Below the pieces are notes generated by a model. That model did not search any database. It had not been told where the DNA came from and saw only the letters and a list, made by a program, of their open reading frames with translations. Below, piece after piece: positions 8,642-18,754 of a DNA stretch of 64,000 nt (position 1 is the first letter of the stretch; each line of letters opens with the position of its first letter). The translations under genes were made by a program, and so were the position numbers. Source of the stretch: Derxia lacustris (lineage in GTDB: Bacteria > Pseudomonadota > Gammaproteobacteria > Burkholderiales > Burkholderiaceae_E); contig NZ_MUHU01000008.1 in the NCBI RefSeq assembly GCF_002105195.1, positions 434,001 to 498,000 of the forward strand, written 5' to 3'.

Positions 8642-9508
8642 TCAGCGGGCGTTGCGGCGCGAGCGCGCCACCAGCAGCACGGGCAGGCCGAGCGCGAACA
8701 GCAGCGCGAACGGCGCCTCGGGCACCGGCGCGGCCAGATAGGCGAGGCCGCCGTTGACGAAGCCGCTGCCGAGCGGCTTGCCCAGATCGCTGAGCGAGCT
8801 GGCACCGGCGAGCGAGAAGCCGTACAGCGACGAGGCGCCGAAGCCGTCGTTGGCGATGGTCACGAAGCGGTTGCTGGCGGTGTCGAAGGCGAGCCCGCCC
8901 TGAAAGCCGAGGCTGCCGTCGCCCAGGTCGAACAGCGTGGTGACGGTGGGCGTGCCGCCGGCCAGATCGATGCGCGAGAAGCGCCGCTGCACGCCGAATT
9001 CGTCGCCGCCGATGGCGTAGAGCGCGCCGGCATTCCAGGTCAGGCCGCCGTAGAAGCCGCTGCCCAGGCCGCCGAGCAGGCTGGCGCCGCCGCTGCCGAC
9101 GCTGTAGAGCGACGACGCGCCGGCGCTGCTGGAGCCGATGGCATAGAGCTGCGAACCGCTGGCCGCCAGCCCGCCGTAGAAGCCGCTGCCGAGCGCCACC
9201 GTGGGCGCCAGCACCGACGGCGTGGTCGGCAGGAAGGACGTGAGGAAGGAGTTGCCGAAGCTGTCGTTGCCGACGGTGTAGGCGCGGCCGGTGCTGGCCA
9301 GGAAGGCCAGGCCGTTGAAGGCGAGGCTGCCATCGCCAAGGTCGGTGCCGGCGCCGAGCGGATCGACCGCGCTGAGCGTGCGACCCACGCCGTTGGCGTC
9401 GCTGCCGATGGCGTACAGCGTGCCGGGCGAGGTGATGGCATGGGCATCCGCGGCGACAAAACCGGCCGCGAACACGGCAGCGGACAACAGGCTGGACCAG
9501 CGCTTCAT
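8642..9508 (-). CDS. Exported beta-propeller-like protein with PEP-CTERM-like sorting tail
   Basis: A 288-residue protein with a signal peptide (cleavage after ADAHA, about residue 24). The body has repeated blades, each with LYAIG-type and GSGFYGGL or GDGSLGF-type strands, resembling low-complexity propeller proteins. The C-terminus has the three-part layout of a PEP-CTERM signal: PVPEAP, a hydrophobic helix (FALLFALGLPVLLVA) and an Arg cluster (RSRRNAR) at the very end. The classic VPEP is here VPEA. Such tails are normally processed by an exosortase encoded elsewhere. GGAG lies six bases before the ATG, and the upstream 100 bases are AT-rich and probably hold the promoter. It heads the three-gene exported-protein operon. 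Biological role unknown. Confidence 0.75.
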   Translation of the reverse strand: MKRWSSLLSAAVFAAGFVAADAHAITSPGTLYAIGSDANGVGRTLSAVDPLGAGTDLGDGSLAFNGLAFLASTGRAYTVGNDSFGNSFLTSFLPTTPSVLAPTVALGSGFYGGLAASGSQLYAIGSSSAGASSLYSVGSGGASLLGGLGSGFYGGLTWNAGALYAIGGDEFGVQRRFSRIDLAGGTPTVTTLFDLGDGSLGFQGGLAFDTASNRFVTIANDGFGASSLYGFSLAGASSLSDLGKPLGSGFVNGGLAYLAAPVPEAPFALLFALGLPVLLVARSRRNAR

Positions 9509-9612
9509 GGAGTTCTCCGGGCAGCGGCTGGCACGAGTCTGTGTTGCCGCTAGTTGTCTGAATGTGTGAGAAATATCACTAGATAATTCCTATTTTTTGC
9601 GGGCGTGGCTTG

Positions 9613-9655
9613 CATTTCCGATGTGAGGCGAAGGGCGCACCGCCGGTCGGAAATG
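9613..9655. repeat. Inverted repeat with 9-base arms
   Basis: CATTTCCGA at 9613-9621 is mirrored by TCGGAAATG at 9647-9655, with a 25-base GC-rich middle that can itself pair (GGCG with CGCC). It sits between the chemoreceptor stop and the PEP-CTERM-like operon. There is no T run, so it could be a weak terminator, an mRNA-stabilising hairpin or a protein site. Confidence 0.45.
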
Positions 9656-9701
9656 GGCAGGTCAGGCTTGGCCGGATGTCTGCGCCGGCCGCGGATTCGC
9701 G

Positions 9702-11252
9702 TTAACCGGCCAGCCGGAAGCGTTCGACCAGCAGCGTGAGTGCGCGCGCCTGCTCGGTCAGGCTGTGCGCGGCGGCGGCGGTCTGCTCGACCAGCGCCGA
9801 GTTCTGCTGCGTCATGCCGTCGAGCGAGCCGACCGCGCTGCTCACCGCGCCGAGGTCGCCGCTCTGGGCCTGGGTGGCGCCGGCGATGGCGCCGACCAGC
9901 GCGTCGAGCCGGGCCACGCCGGCGACCACGCTGTCCATGCTGGCGCGGGCTTCGGCGGCGATGCGGTGGCCGTCGTCGATGCGCTCGACCGAGTCGCGGA
10001 TCAGGGCGCGGATCTCGGCGGCCGAGTCGGCGGCGCGCCGGGCCAGTCCGCGCACCTCGGTGGCGACCACCGCAAAGCCGCGCCCTTGTTCGCCGGCGCG
10101 GGCCGCTTCGACGGCGGCATTGAGCGCGAGCAGATTGGTCTGGAAGGCGATGCCGTCCATCGTGGCCACGATGTCGCCGATGCGGCCCGAGGCGGCCGCG
10201 ATGCCGCTCATGGTGTCGACCACGCGCGCCACCACGGCGCCGGCGGCGTCGGCATTGCGGGCGGTTTCGGCGGCCAGGCTGCGCGCGGCGGCGGCGCCGC
10301 TGGCGTTGTCGCGCACCGCCTGCGCCAGTTGGTCGAGCGAGGCGCCGGCCTGTTGCAGGCTGCCGGCGGCGCGTTCGGTGCGCTGCGACAGGTCGAGATT
10401 GCCGGCCGAGACCTCGCCCGCCGCATGTTCGATGCCGCTGGCGCGGTCGTGGATGCTGCCGACCAGCTTGCGCAGCTCGCCGGTCATGGCGCGCAGGGCG
10501 TTGAGCAGCCGGGCCACGTCATGCCGGCCGCGCGCTTCGATGGTGAGCGCGAGATCGCCGCCCGCCACCGCCTCGGCGATGGCGATGGCCTGTTCCACCG
10601 GCCGCTGGATCGAGCGCGCGATGACCGCGCCGAGCGCGCAGAAGCCGGCCAGCGCGGCCAGCGCAAAGCCGGCCAGCAGCAGCCGGGTGCGCTGCGAGAA
10701 GGCGGCGGCCTCGGCGACCGCGCTGGCGGCGGCGGCCGTCATGTCGGCATGCACGGCGTCGAGCGCGGCCTCGGCCACATGGGCCGATTTCTTGGCCGGC
10801 TGCACCGCGTCGGCGGCGATGCCGGCGTCGAACAGCCGGCCGGTTTCCACGTCCTGGCGCACCGCGAGGAAGGCGCGCCGGTAGCTCGCCACATTGGTCA
10901 GCGCTTCGCGCAGCCGGTCGCGGTCCTGCGCCGGCAGCGCCGGATCGGCGGCCACTTCGGCCAGTTCGTCGAAGCGGCGGGCGGCATCGTCCCAGCGCTT
11001 GAGATAGGGCTCGAAGCGCTCGGGGCTGCCGACGCCGAGCAGGATGTCCTTCTCGTAGCGGCGCAGCTGCATGAGCTGCTGGCGCAGGTTGGCGACGGCG
11101 TCGCTGCGATGCAGTGCGGCGAGCATCGACTGCTGGCTGGCGTCGAGCCGGCGCAGCGCGTCGAAGCCGACGCCGCAGACCAGCACGAGGCCGAGGGCGC
11201 AGCTGCCGAGCAGCAGTGCCAGTTTCTGGCGGATGGAAAGTCGATCGAGCAT
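9702..11252 (-). CDS. Methyl-accepting chemotaxis protein
   Basis: A 516-residue transmembrane chemoreceptor. The layout is: TM1 (about 10-30), a periplasmic four-helix-bundle type sensor (about 35-185), TM2 ([20 protein letters not shown], about 190-215), HAMP, then a cytoplasmic signalling coiled coil. The conserved hairpin tip is present ([21 protein letters not shown]), as is the downstream [13 protein letters not shown]. The start chosen, MLDRLSIRQ, puts TM1 at the N-terminus as usual; longer upstream readings would add an unlikely charged leader, and the ribosome site is weak. No CheR/CheB docking pentapeptide is seen at the C-terminus (ends RFRLAG). The ligand is unknown; the 4-helix sensor type often binds small organic molecules. 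It stands alone, with no che genes nearby. Confidence 0.92.
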   Translation of the reverse strand: MLDRLSIRQKLALLLGSCALGLVLVCGVGFDALRRLDASQQSMLAALHRSDAVANLRQQLMQLRRYEKDILLGVGSPERFEPYLKRWDDAARRFDELAEVAADPALPAQDRDRLREALTNVASYRRAFLAVRQDVETGRLFDAGIAADAVQPAKKSAHVAEAALDAVHADMTAAAASAVAEAAAFSQRTRLLLAGFALAALAGFCALGAVIARSIQRPVEQAIAIAEAVAGGDLALTIEARGRHDVARLLNALRAMTGELRKLVGSIHDRASGIEHAAGEVSAGNLDLSQRTERAAGSLQQAGASLDQLAQAVRDNASGAAAARSLAAETARNADAAGAVVARVVDTMSGIAAASGRIGDIVATMDGIAFQTNLLALNAAVEAARAGEQGRGFAVVATEVRGLARRAADSAAEIRALIRDSVERIDDGHRIAAEARASMDSVVAGVARLDALVGAIAGATQAQSGDLGAVSSAVGSLDGMTQQNSALVEQTAAAAHSLTEQARALTLLVERFRLAG

Positions 11253-11471
11253 GGCGGCGGGCAAGGGGAGAGGTCGGGGATCGTCCGAGTCTCGGCTGCG
11301 GCGGCCGCCGGCCATGGGCCGAGCAGGTGCGGCGCGGTCCGGCTGTTCGTGGTCTTTGCAGTCAGCGCTTGCCATCGCGCGGTCACACGGTGCGCGCAAG
11401 CCACGATGGCGTGGCGCCGGCGGCTTGTCTGCGCTGGCGCAAAGTCGCCGCATCGCGGCCGGCCGGCGTCG

Positions 11472-11499
11472 CTTGAATTGCCCCTGGTGAGCCGCATCT
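11472..11499 (+). promoter_or_regulatory. RpoH (sigma-32) heat-shock promoter of clpB
   Basis: CTTGAA at 11472-11477 and CCGCATCT at 11492-11499 are separated by 14 bases. This matches the sigma-32 consensus (CTTGAA, 13-15 bases, CCCCATnT) closely and lies 40 bases before the clpB ATG. It predicts heat-shock control of clpB. Confidence 0.75.
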
Positions 11500-11539
11500 G
11501 CCGTTCATCGAAGACTCACCGGGTCACACAGAACACATC

Positions 11540-14128
<2,589 letters not shown>

Positions 14129-14144
14129 ACGCGCGCCCGCCGCG

Positions 14145-14810
14145 ATGAGGCTGCTCGCGGCCTTCATCCGCACGCGCCGACGCCTGCTGGCAGGAATGCT
14201 GGCAGGCGTTGTCGCATCGGCGCTGGCACCGCCGCACTGGGATGCGGTGGCGCGGCTGCTGCTCGGCTGGAATGCCGGCGTGGCTGTCTATCTGCTGCTG
14301 ATCTGGCACTTCATGGCGGTCGCCGACGACGAGGGCATCCGGCTGATCGCGCGCAGCCAGGATGCGACCGCGCTGTCGGTGCTGGTGATGCTGACGGTGG
14401 CGGCGGTGACGAGTCTGGCGGCCATCGTCTTCGAGCTGGCGAGGGCGGCCGCGGCGCCCGAGGGCAAGGCAATGCCGCTGCTGCTCACGGTGGGGACGCT
14501 GGTCGGCTCGTGGCTGCTGCTGCCGACCATCTTTGCGCTGCACTACGCGCACATGTTCCATCTGGCGCCGCCCGAGCGGCGGCCGCTGGCCTTTCCGGAG
14601 GACGGCACCGAGCTCGATGTGGAGCCCGACTATTGGGACTTCCTCTACTTCGCATTCACGATCGCGGTGGCGGCGCAGACCGCCGACATCACGACCCGCA
14701 CCCGTTCGATGCGCCGCGTGGTGCTGGCGCAATCGCTGCTGGCCTTCTTCTTCAATGCGGCAATTCTGGCGGCGGCCATCAACATTGCCGCCGGGATGGT
14801 GGGTCGCTGA
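14145..14810 (+). CDS. DUF1345 family inner-membrane protein
   Basis: A 221-residue membrane protein with about five hydrophobic helices. It shows DUF1345 hallmarks: an N-terminal RTRRRLLAG leader, LGWNAGVAVYLLLIW, FALHYAHMF and the PDYWDFLYFAFTIAVAAQT region before the last helices. It starts 17 bases after clpB stops and may be read through from it, though no functional link to ClpB is known. The function of the family is not established; some members are near transport genes. Confidence 0.85.
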   Translation: MRLLAAFIRTRRRLLAGMLAGVVASALAPPHWDAVARLLLGWNAGVAVYLLLIWHFMAVADDEGIRLIARSQDATALSVLVMLTVAAVTSLAAIVFELARAAAAPEGKAMPLLLTVGTLVGSWLLLPTIFALHYAHMFHLAPPERRPLAFPEDGTELDVEPDYWDFLYFAFTIAVAAQTADITTRTRSMRRVVLAQSLLAFFFNAAILAAAINIAAGMVGR

Positions 14811-14817
14811 GCCGGGC

Positions 14818-15108
14818 TCAGAGGTTGCCGCGCCGCACCAGCGTGCGGCGATAGTGGGCGAACAGGACGTCGGTCGAGACCGGCTTGGATTCGCCTACCG
14901 GCGGAGGCTGGAGCGCCTGGTAGCGGGTGCGCATGTCGAAATGGTGGGCGGCAAGCTCGTCGGAGACGATGCGAACCTGAAAACCGGCGACGAATGTTCC
15001 GGTGCTCTGGGACATGCCTTCGCTATGTGCATCCATGTAATCGTCGAACAGCCTGGTCAGTGAGTAGGGACCGGCGCCGGGCGGTCGTATTTCGACGCTA
15101 TAGGCCAT
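14818..15108 (-). CDS. Hypothetical protein, 96 residues
   Basis: A small soluble protein without signal peptide or membrane segment, starting MAYSVEIRPPGAGPYSLTRL and ending in a basic tail (YRRTLVRRGNL). AGGAAA stands before this ATG, which I prefer to the upstream ATG at 15168. It is convergent with the DUF1345 gene (seven bases apart). Motifs such as SLTRLFDDYMDAHSEGM do not lead me to a family. Codon use is like the neighbours, so it is probably a real gene. Confidence 0.6.
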   Translation of the reverse strand: MAYSVEIRPPGAGPYSLTRLFDDYMDAHSEGMSQSTGTFVAGFQVRIVSDELAAHHFDMRTRYQALQPPPVGESKPVSTDVLFAHYRRTLVRRGNL

Positions 15109-15415
15109 CTTTGATTTCCTGGTACTGGGCATGTTGACCGGTTTGTCTGGCTGACATGCCGGAACCACGCATGACCGACTCTACGGAGCCGAATCGGCTT
15201 TCAAAAGGTGATTTTTCGCTTGCGATCGGACGCTAAGCCGAAGGTTTCTTATCGCGGAATAGAGAAACCGATTTGATCTCGCATTGTGAACAACAAAACC
15301 ACGATTGCGAATCTTGGGAGATTTGCCGAGCGGGCAGTTTTGTCGCCATCATTTGTGCATCGCAACAGCGCAGGCTTTTTGCGAATTGCCGATCCAGGTC
15401 AAAGGAAATGTGCCC
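15109..15415. other. Non-coding gap before the patatin gene
   Basis: This stretch of 307 bases is less GC-rich than its surroundings and separates two divergent genes, so it must hold both promoters. I see no convincing -35/-10 pair, repeat or RNA gene. An in-frame extension of the patatin gene to 15305 lies here but lacks a ribosome site. Confidence 0.5.
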
Positions 15416-16609
15416 ATGCCGCGTGATGACGACCATCGAGAACAGCCACTGACCGCGCTGCCGCGCGCGCGGCGCGAACTGCCTTGGGAAACCGTCTGTC
15501 TTGTACTCCAGGGCGGCGGTGCGCTCGGCTCCTATCAGGCCGGCGTGGTCGAGGGGCTGGACGAGGCCGGCATCGAGCCGGACTGGGTGGCCGGCATCTC
15601 GATCGGCGCGCTCAACAGCGCCATCGTCGCCGGCAATCCGCGCGAGACCCGGGTGCGCCAGCTGCGCGCCTTCTGGGAGCACATCTGCCGGCCGGCGGTG
15701 AGCCTGCCGACGGCCGAGATGTTCCAGGCCTTCATCGAGCCGCTGGGTGGCGAGGCGCGCAAGGCCTTCAACGCCTTCGAGGCCTGGCGCGCGACCACCG
15801 AGGGGCAGTCAGGTTTTTTCTCACCGCGCTGGCCGCCGCTGGGGCCGCTCGGGCTGCGGGTGGGTGCCGGCAGCGCCAGCTATTACGACACCTCGGCGCT
15901 CAAGGCGACGCTGGAGAAGTACGCCGATTTCGACCGCATCAACGACGGCGCGATGCGCGTGTCGGTCGGGGCGGTCAATGTGCGGACCGGCAACTTCGCC
16001 TATTTCGACAACCGCCGCACGCGGCTGCGACCCGAGCATTTCATCGCCTCGGGCGCGCTGCCGCCGGCCTTTCCGGCGGTGGAGATCGACGGCGAGTTCT
16101 ACTGGGACGGCGGTCTGGTGTCGAACACGCCGCTGTTCGAGGTGCTCAACGCCCGGCCGCGACGCGACACGCTCACCTTCCAGGTGGACTTGTGGAGCGC
16201 CATCGGCGTGCTGCCCGACAGCGTGTTCGATGTGCAGGCGCGCATGAAGGACATCCAGTACTCGAGTCGCACGCGGATGGTGACCAATCTGTTCGCGACC
16301 GAGCAGCACTACCGCCGCGTGCTGCGCGAGGTGATCGACCGGCTGCCCGAAGGCAGCTGCGACAGCGACGCCTGGTGCCGGCAGGCGCGTGAGCTGGCCT
16401 GCGGCAAGCGCTATGGCGTGATCCATCTCATCTACCAGGGCAAGGAATGGGAAGGGCTGTCGAAGGACTACGAGTTCGGCCCGATGACGCTGCGCGAGCA
16501 CTGGCGCAGCGGGCTCGACGACATCCGCGCCTCGCTGGCGCATGAGGATTGGCTGGCGCTGCCGCCCGACGGACTCGAGTTCGTGGCGCACGATTTCCGG
16601 CGCGGCTGA
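15416..16609 (+). CDS. Patatin-like phospholipase with DUF3734 C-terminus
   Basis: A 397-residue serine lipid acyl hydrolase. The oxyanion loop GGGALGSYQAG is at about residues 34-44 and the nucleophile elbow GISIGALN at about 60-67 (Ser62), with the catalytic Asp in DGGL (about 227-230). The rest carries the DUF3734 region typical of bacterial homologues near polyhydroxyalkanoate or membrane-lipid genes. There is no signal peptide, so it is cytoplasmic or membrane-associated. The ATG is preceded by AAAGGA at a good distance; it excludes an upstream, AT-richer extension. It would hydrolyse acyl chains from phospholipids; the in vivo substrate is not known. Convergent with mobA, 10 bases apart. 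Confidence 0.92.
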   Translation: MPRDDDHREQPLTALPRARRELPWETVCLVLQGGGALGSYQAGVVEGLDEAGIEPDWVAGISIGALNSAIVAGNPRETRVRQLRAFWEHICRPAVSLPTAEMFQAFIEPLGGEARKAFNAFEAWRATTEGQSGFFSPRWPPLGPLGLRVGAGSASYYDTSALKATLEKYADFDRINDGAMRVSVGAVNVRTGNFAYFDNRRTRLRPEHFIASGALPPAFPAVEIDGEFYWDGGLVSNTPLFEVLNARPRRDTLTFQVDLWSAIGVLPDSVFDVQARMKDIQYSSRTRMVTNLFATEQHYRRVLREVIDRLPEGSCDSDAWCRQARELACGKRYGVIHLIYQGKEWEGLSKDYEFGPMTLREHWRSGLDDIRASLAHEDWLALPPDGLEFVAHDFRRG

Positions 16610-16619
16610 ACCGCCGCGT

Positions 16620-17201
16620 TCAGCTGGCGGCGGCCAGATCGTCGGGCGTGTTGAGGTTGCGGAACGCGGCCGCATCGTCGAACACGGCGTTCACCGCGCC
16701 CTGTTCGGCGGCCCAGGCGCCGAGCTTGCGGCGGTCGGCATCGAGCGCGGCGGTCACGCTGGCGGCCAGCGCGCTCGCCACCAGCAGAAAGGCTGGCTCG
16801 CGGTGGCCGGCGCATTCGGCCATGACCACGCGGGCGTCGGCCAGCGCGGCGCGCTCGGCCAGGCGGGCGACCAGATCGGTCGGAAAGAACGGCGCGTCGC
16901 AGGGAATCATCGCGACCCAGGGCGTGGCGGCGGCGCGCAGACCGGCTTCGAGTCCGGCGAGCGGGCCCGGAAAGCCGGGGCGGGCATCGGCCAGCACCGG
17001 CCAGCCGAAGCCGGCGTAACGCGCGGCATTGCGGTTGGCATTGATGAGCAGCGTGCCGACCTGCGGCGCCAGCCGGTCGAGCGCCAGCTGCACCAGCGGC
17101 CGACCGGCGAGCTCGATCAGGCCCTTGTCGGCCTCGCCCATGCGGCTGCCGCGACCGCCGGCCAGCACCAGTCCGGTGATGTCGTGGCGGGCGATCTTCA
17201 T
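16620..17201 (-). CDS. mobA: Molybdenum cofactor guanylyltransferase MobA
   Basis: A 193-residue cytoplasmic enzyme that joins GMP to molybdopterin, giving the MGD form used by DMSO-reductase-family enzymes. The nucleotide-binding signature LAGGRGSRMGEADKGL is at about 12-27, and the metal-binding Asp lies in MIPCDAPFF (about 98-106). Length is normal for MobA. The start is ATG with a weak ribosome site, in line with the family N-terminus (TGLVLAGG). No other molybdenum-cofactor gene is in the window. It is divergent from the DUF1178 gene with 87 bases between. Confidence 0.93.
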   Translation of the reverse strand: MKIARHDITGLVLAGGRGSRMGEADKGLIELAGRPLVQLALDRLAPQVGTLLINANRNAARYAGFGWPVLADARPGFPGPLAGLEAGLRAAATPWVAMIPCDAPFFPTDLVARLAERAALADARVVMAECAGHREPAFLLVASALAASVTAALDADRRKLGAWAAEQGAVNAVFDDAAAFRNLNTPDDLAAAS

Positions 17202-17228
17202 GGCGTCGGCCGGCGCGAAGCCGGTTCG

Positions 17229-17234
17229 TATAAT
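17229..17234 (+). promoter_or_regulatory. Candidate -10 box (TATAAT) for the DUF1178 gene
   Basis: A perfect TATAAT in the mobA/DUF1178 divergent gap, 55 bases before the DUF1178 ATG. The hexamer 17 bases upstream is a poor -35, so the call rests on the -10 only. Confidence 0.4.
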
Positions 17235-17288
17235 CGATTCGTTTGCATGGATAGCCGTCGGCTGTCGGCGGATTCGGGTGGGGTGGCA

Positions 17289-17765
17289 ATGATCGTCTTC
17301 AATCTGGCTTGCGAGCACAACCATGCCTTCGAGGGCTGGTTCGGGTCGGCTGCCGACTTCGACGATCAGGCGGCGCGCGGCCTGCTGGCCTGCCCGGTCT
17401 GCGACAGCCACAAGGTCGAGCGCCGGCTGTCGGCGCCCCGGCTCAATCTGCGCGGCGGTGCCGAGCCGGCAGCGGCGCCGGCACCGGCCGCCGCACCCGC
17501 CCGCAGTGCCGGCGCCGCCGTGCCGCCGGCCGTGGCGGGCGAGCTGCACCGCGCCTGGGTCGAGCTGTCGCGCCAGATCGTCGCCAACACCGAGGATGTC
17601 GGCGACAGCTTCGCCAGCGAGGCGCGCCGCATCCATTACAACGAGGCGCCCGAACGCAACATTCGCGGCACCGCCACGCCAGAGCAGGCCCGCGAGCTGC
17701 GCGAGGAAGGCATCGAAGTGCAGGCGTTCCCGCTCGCGCCGGCCGCCAAGTCGACCTTGCAGTAG
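17289..17765 (+). CDS. DUF1178 family protein
   Basis: A 158-residue protein with the family opening MIVFNLACEHNHAFEGWFGS and a CxxC knuckle (ACPVCDSH, about 34-41). Together with Cys8 and His residues this could bind zinc. A Pro/Ala linker (about 60-80) leads to the conserved C-terminal half (ANTEDVGDSFASEARRIHYN, ERNIRGTATPEQARELREEG). The start at 17289 is the one that gives the family N-terminus and has a GGTGG ribosome-like sequence; earlier in-frame starts run through the promoter. Cytoplasmic; the function of the family is unknown. Confidence 0.9.
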   Translation: MIVFNLACEHNHAFEGWFGSAADFDDQAARGLLACPVCDSHKVERRLSAPRLNLRGGAEPAAAPAPAAAPARSAGAAVPPAVAGELHRAWVELSRQIVANTEDVGDSFASEARRIHYNEAPERNIRGTATPEQARELREEGIEVQAFPLAPAAKSTLQ

Positions 17766-17934
17766 CGGGTTCGACCCAGCTTGCGCGCCGGTCTGCCCGA
17801 GCGATTGGTAAGCGTTCTTGTCAGTGTTTGTCCTACAGACGGCCTGCGTCATGGCCGACTTTTTCGGCCGGGGCTTCCCGGGATCATCGGCTCATCAAAT
17901 CCGGACCCGATCGATCCTCTCAAGGAGAAGCCAG

Positions 17935-18222
17935 ATGGCGAACTCGAACGCGCAGTCGAACACCATGGTGATGTCGCCCTTCGCGATGATGTTCCCCGAG
18001 GCCGTGCGCGAAATTCTGGAACGGGCGGAAACCCTGCCGCTGCCACGCAAGCGTTTCAGTCCGCTGTCCAAGCCGGCACCCTGGGGATTCGGTCGCGAGG
18101 AAGCGGTGGAGATGGCGACCGGCCCCGAACCGGGCGGCGAAGGTTCGGATGTGGAGCGCGAGCTCATCGAATATCAGGAATTGCTGCTCGCCGCCGCCGC
18201 CCAGGCCGAGGCGCGTGCCTGA
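17935..18222 (+). CDS. Small hypothetical protein, 95 residues
   Basis: Starts MANSNAQSNT with AAGGAG eight bases upstream, which decides against the longer reading from 17818. The chain contains MSPFAMMFPEAVREILERAE, a Pro-rich middle and an acidic C-terminal helix (GSDVERELIEYQELLLAAAA). No signal peptide or membrane segment. I do not recognise a family. A hairpin that looks like a terminator follows 25 bases after the stop, supporting a single-gene transcript. Confidence 0.6.
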   Translation: MANSNAQSNTMVMSPFAMMFPEAVREILERAETLPLPRKRFSPLSKPAPWGFGREEAVEMATGPEPGGEGSDVERELIEYQELLLAAAAQAEARA

Positions 18223-18246
18223 TCCGGTCCCTCCGCCCGGATCGCC

Positions 18247-18283
18247 ACGGAGTCGTCCGCAGCCTGCGGTCGGCTCCGTTTGC
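18247..18283 (+). terminator. Probable rho-independent terminator
   Basis: An imperfect hairpin, ACGGAGTCGTCCGCA paired with TGCGGTCGGCTCCGT over two mismatches, is followed by a short T-containing tail. It lies directly after the 17935-18222 gene. Confidence 0.55.
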
Positions 18284-18754
18284 ATTTGCGCGGCGCCATC
18301 GCGCTTTTCGGGGCCCGGGCCGCGCGGGTTTGCCGGCCAAATCGAGCTGGCAAAAATCATTCAATCGACAATTTCGATCGGCCGAAAAGCCCGGCAATTC
18401 CGGTCAATTTGGCTCGATTGCAAAAACCGGCATGTCTTGCGTCCTGCCGGCAATCGGCTTTTGGCCAGTTCATTTTCGGGTTTTTGGCTGCGCGCAATCC
18501 CGGTTCACGATTGTCGTAGCGCCACATCAAGACCTGCCTTTTCGGCGGATCAATGAAAAGCGTCGGATGGGACGATTGACCTGACGCTGGGCAAATGCTT
18601 CGTGACTTGCCGGTTTTCACTCTGCGGAAAGTAGTCGACTGGATACAATCGATTACCAGCTCCACCTCCGTGCGTGAAGGCCCGACCGGGCCAGTTGCCG
18701 GTCCACCTTGCAGGCCCGGCGCCGTTCCGCAACAGGACCGCAGGTCGTACCCAG
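18284..18754. other. Long non-coding gap upstream of the fimV-like gene
   Basis: About 470 bases of lower GC without a credible gene. TACAAT at 18644-18649 may be a -10 box for the fimV-like gene but has no good -35. Scattered GCCGGCAATnCGG-like words recur (for example near 18390 and 18445) without forming a clear repeat. Nothing else recognised. Confidence 0.4.
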
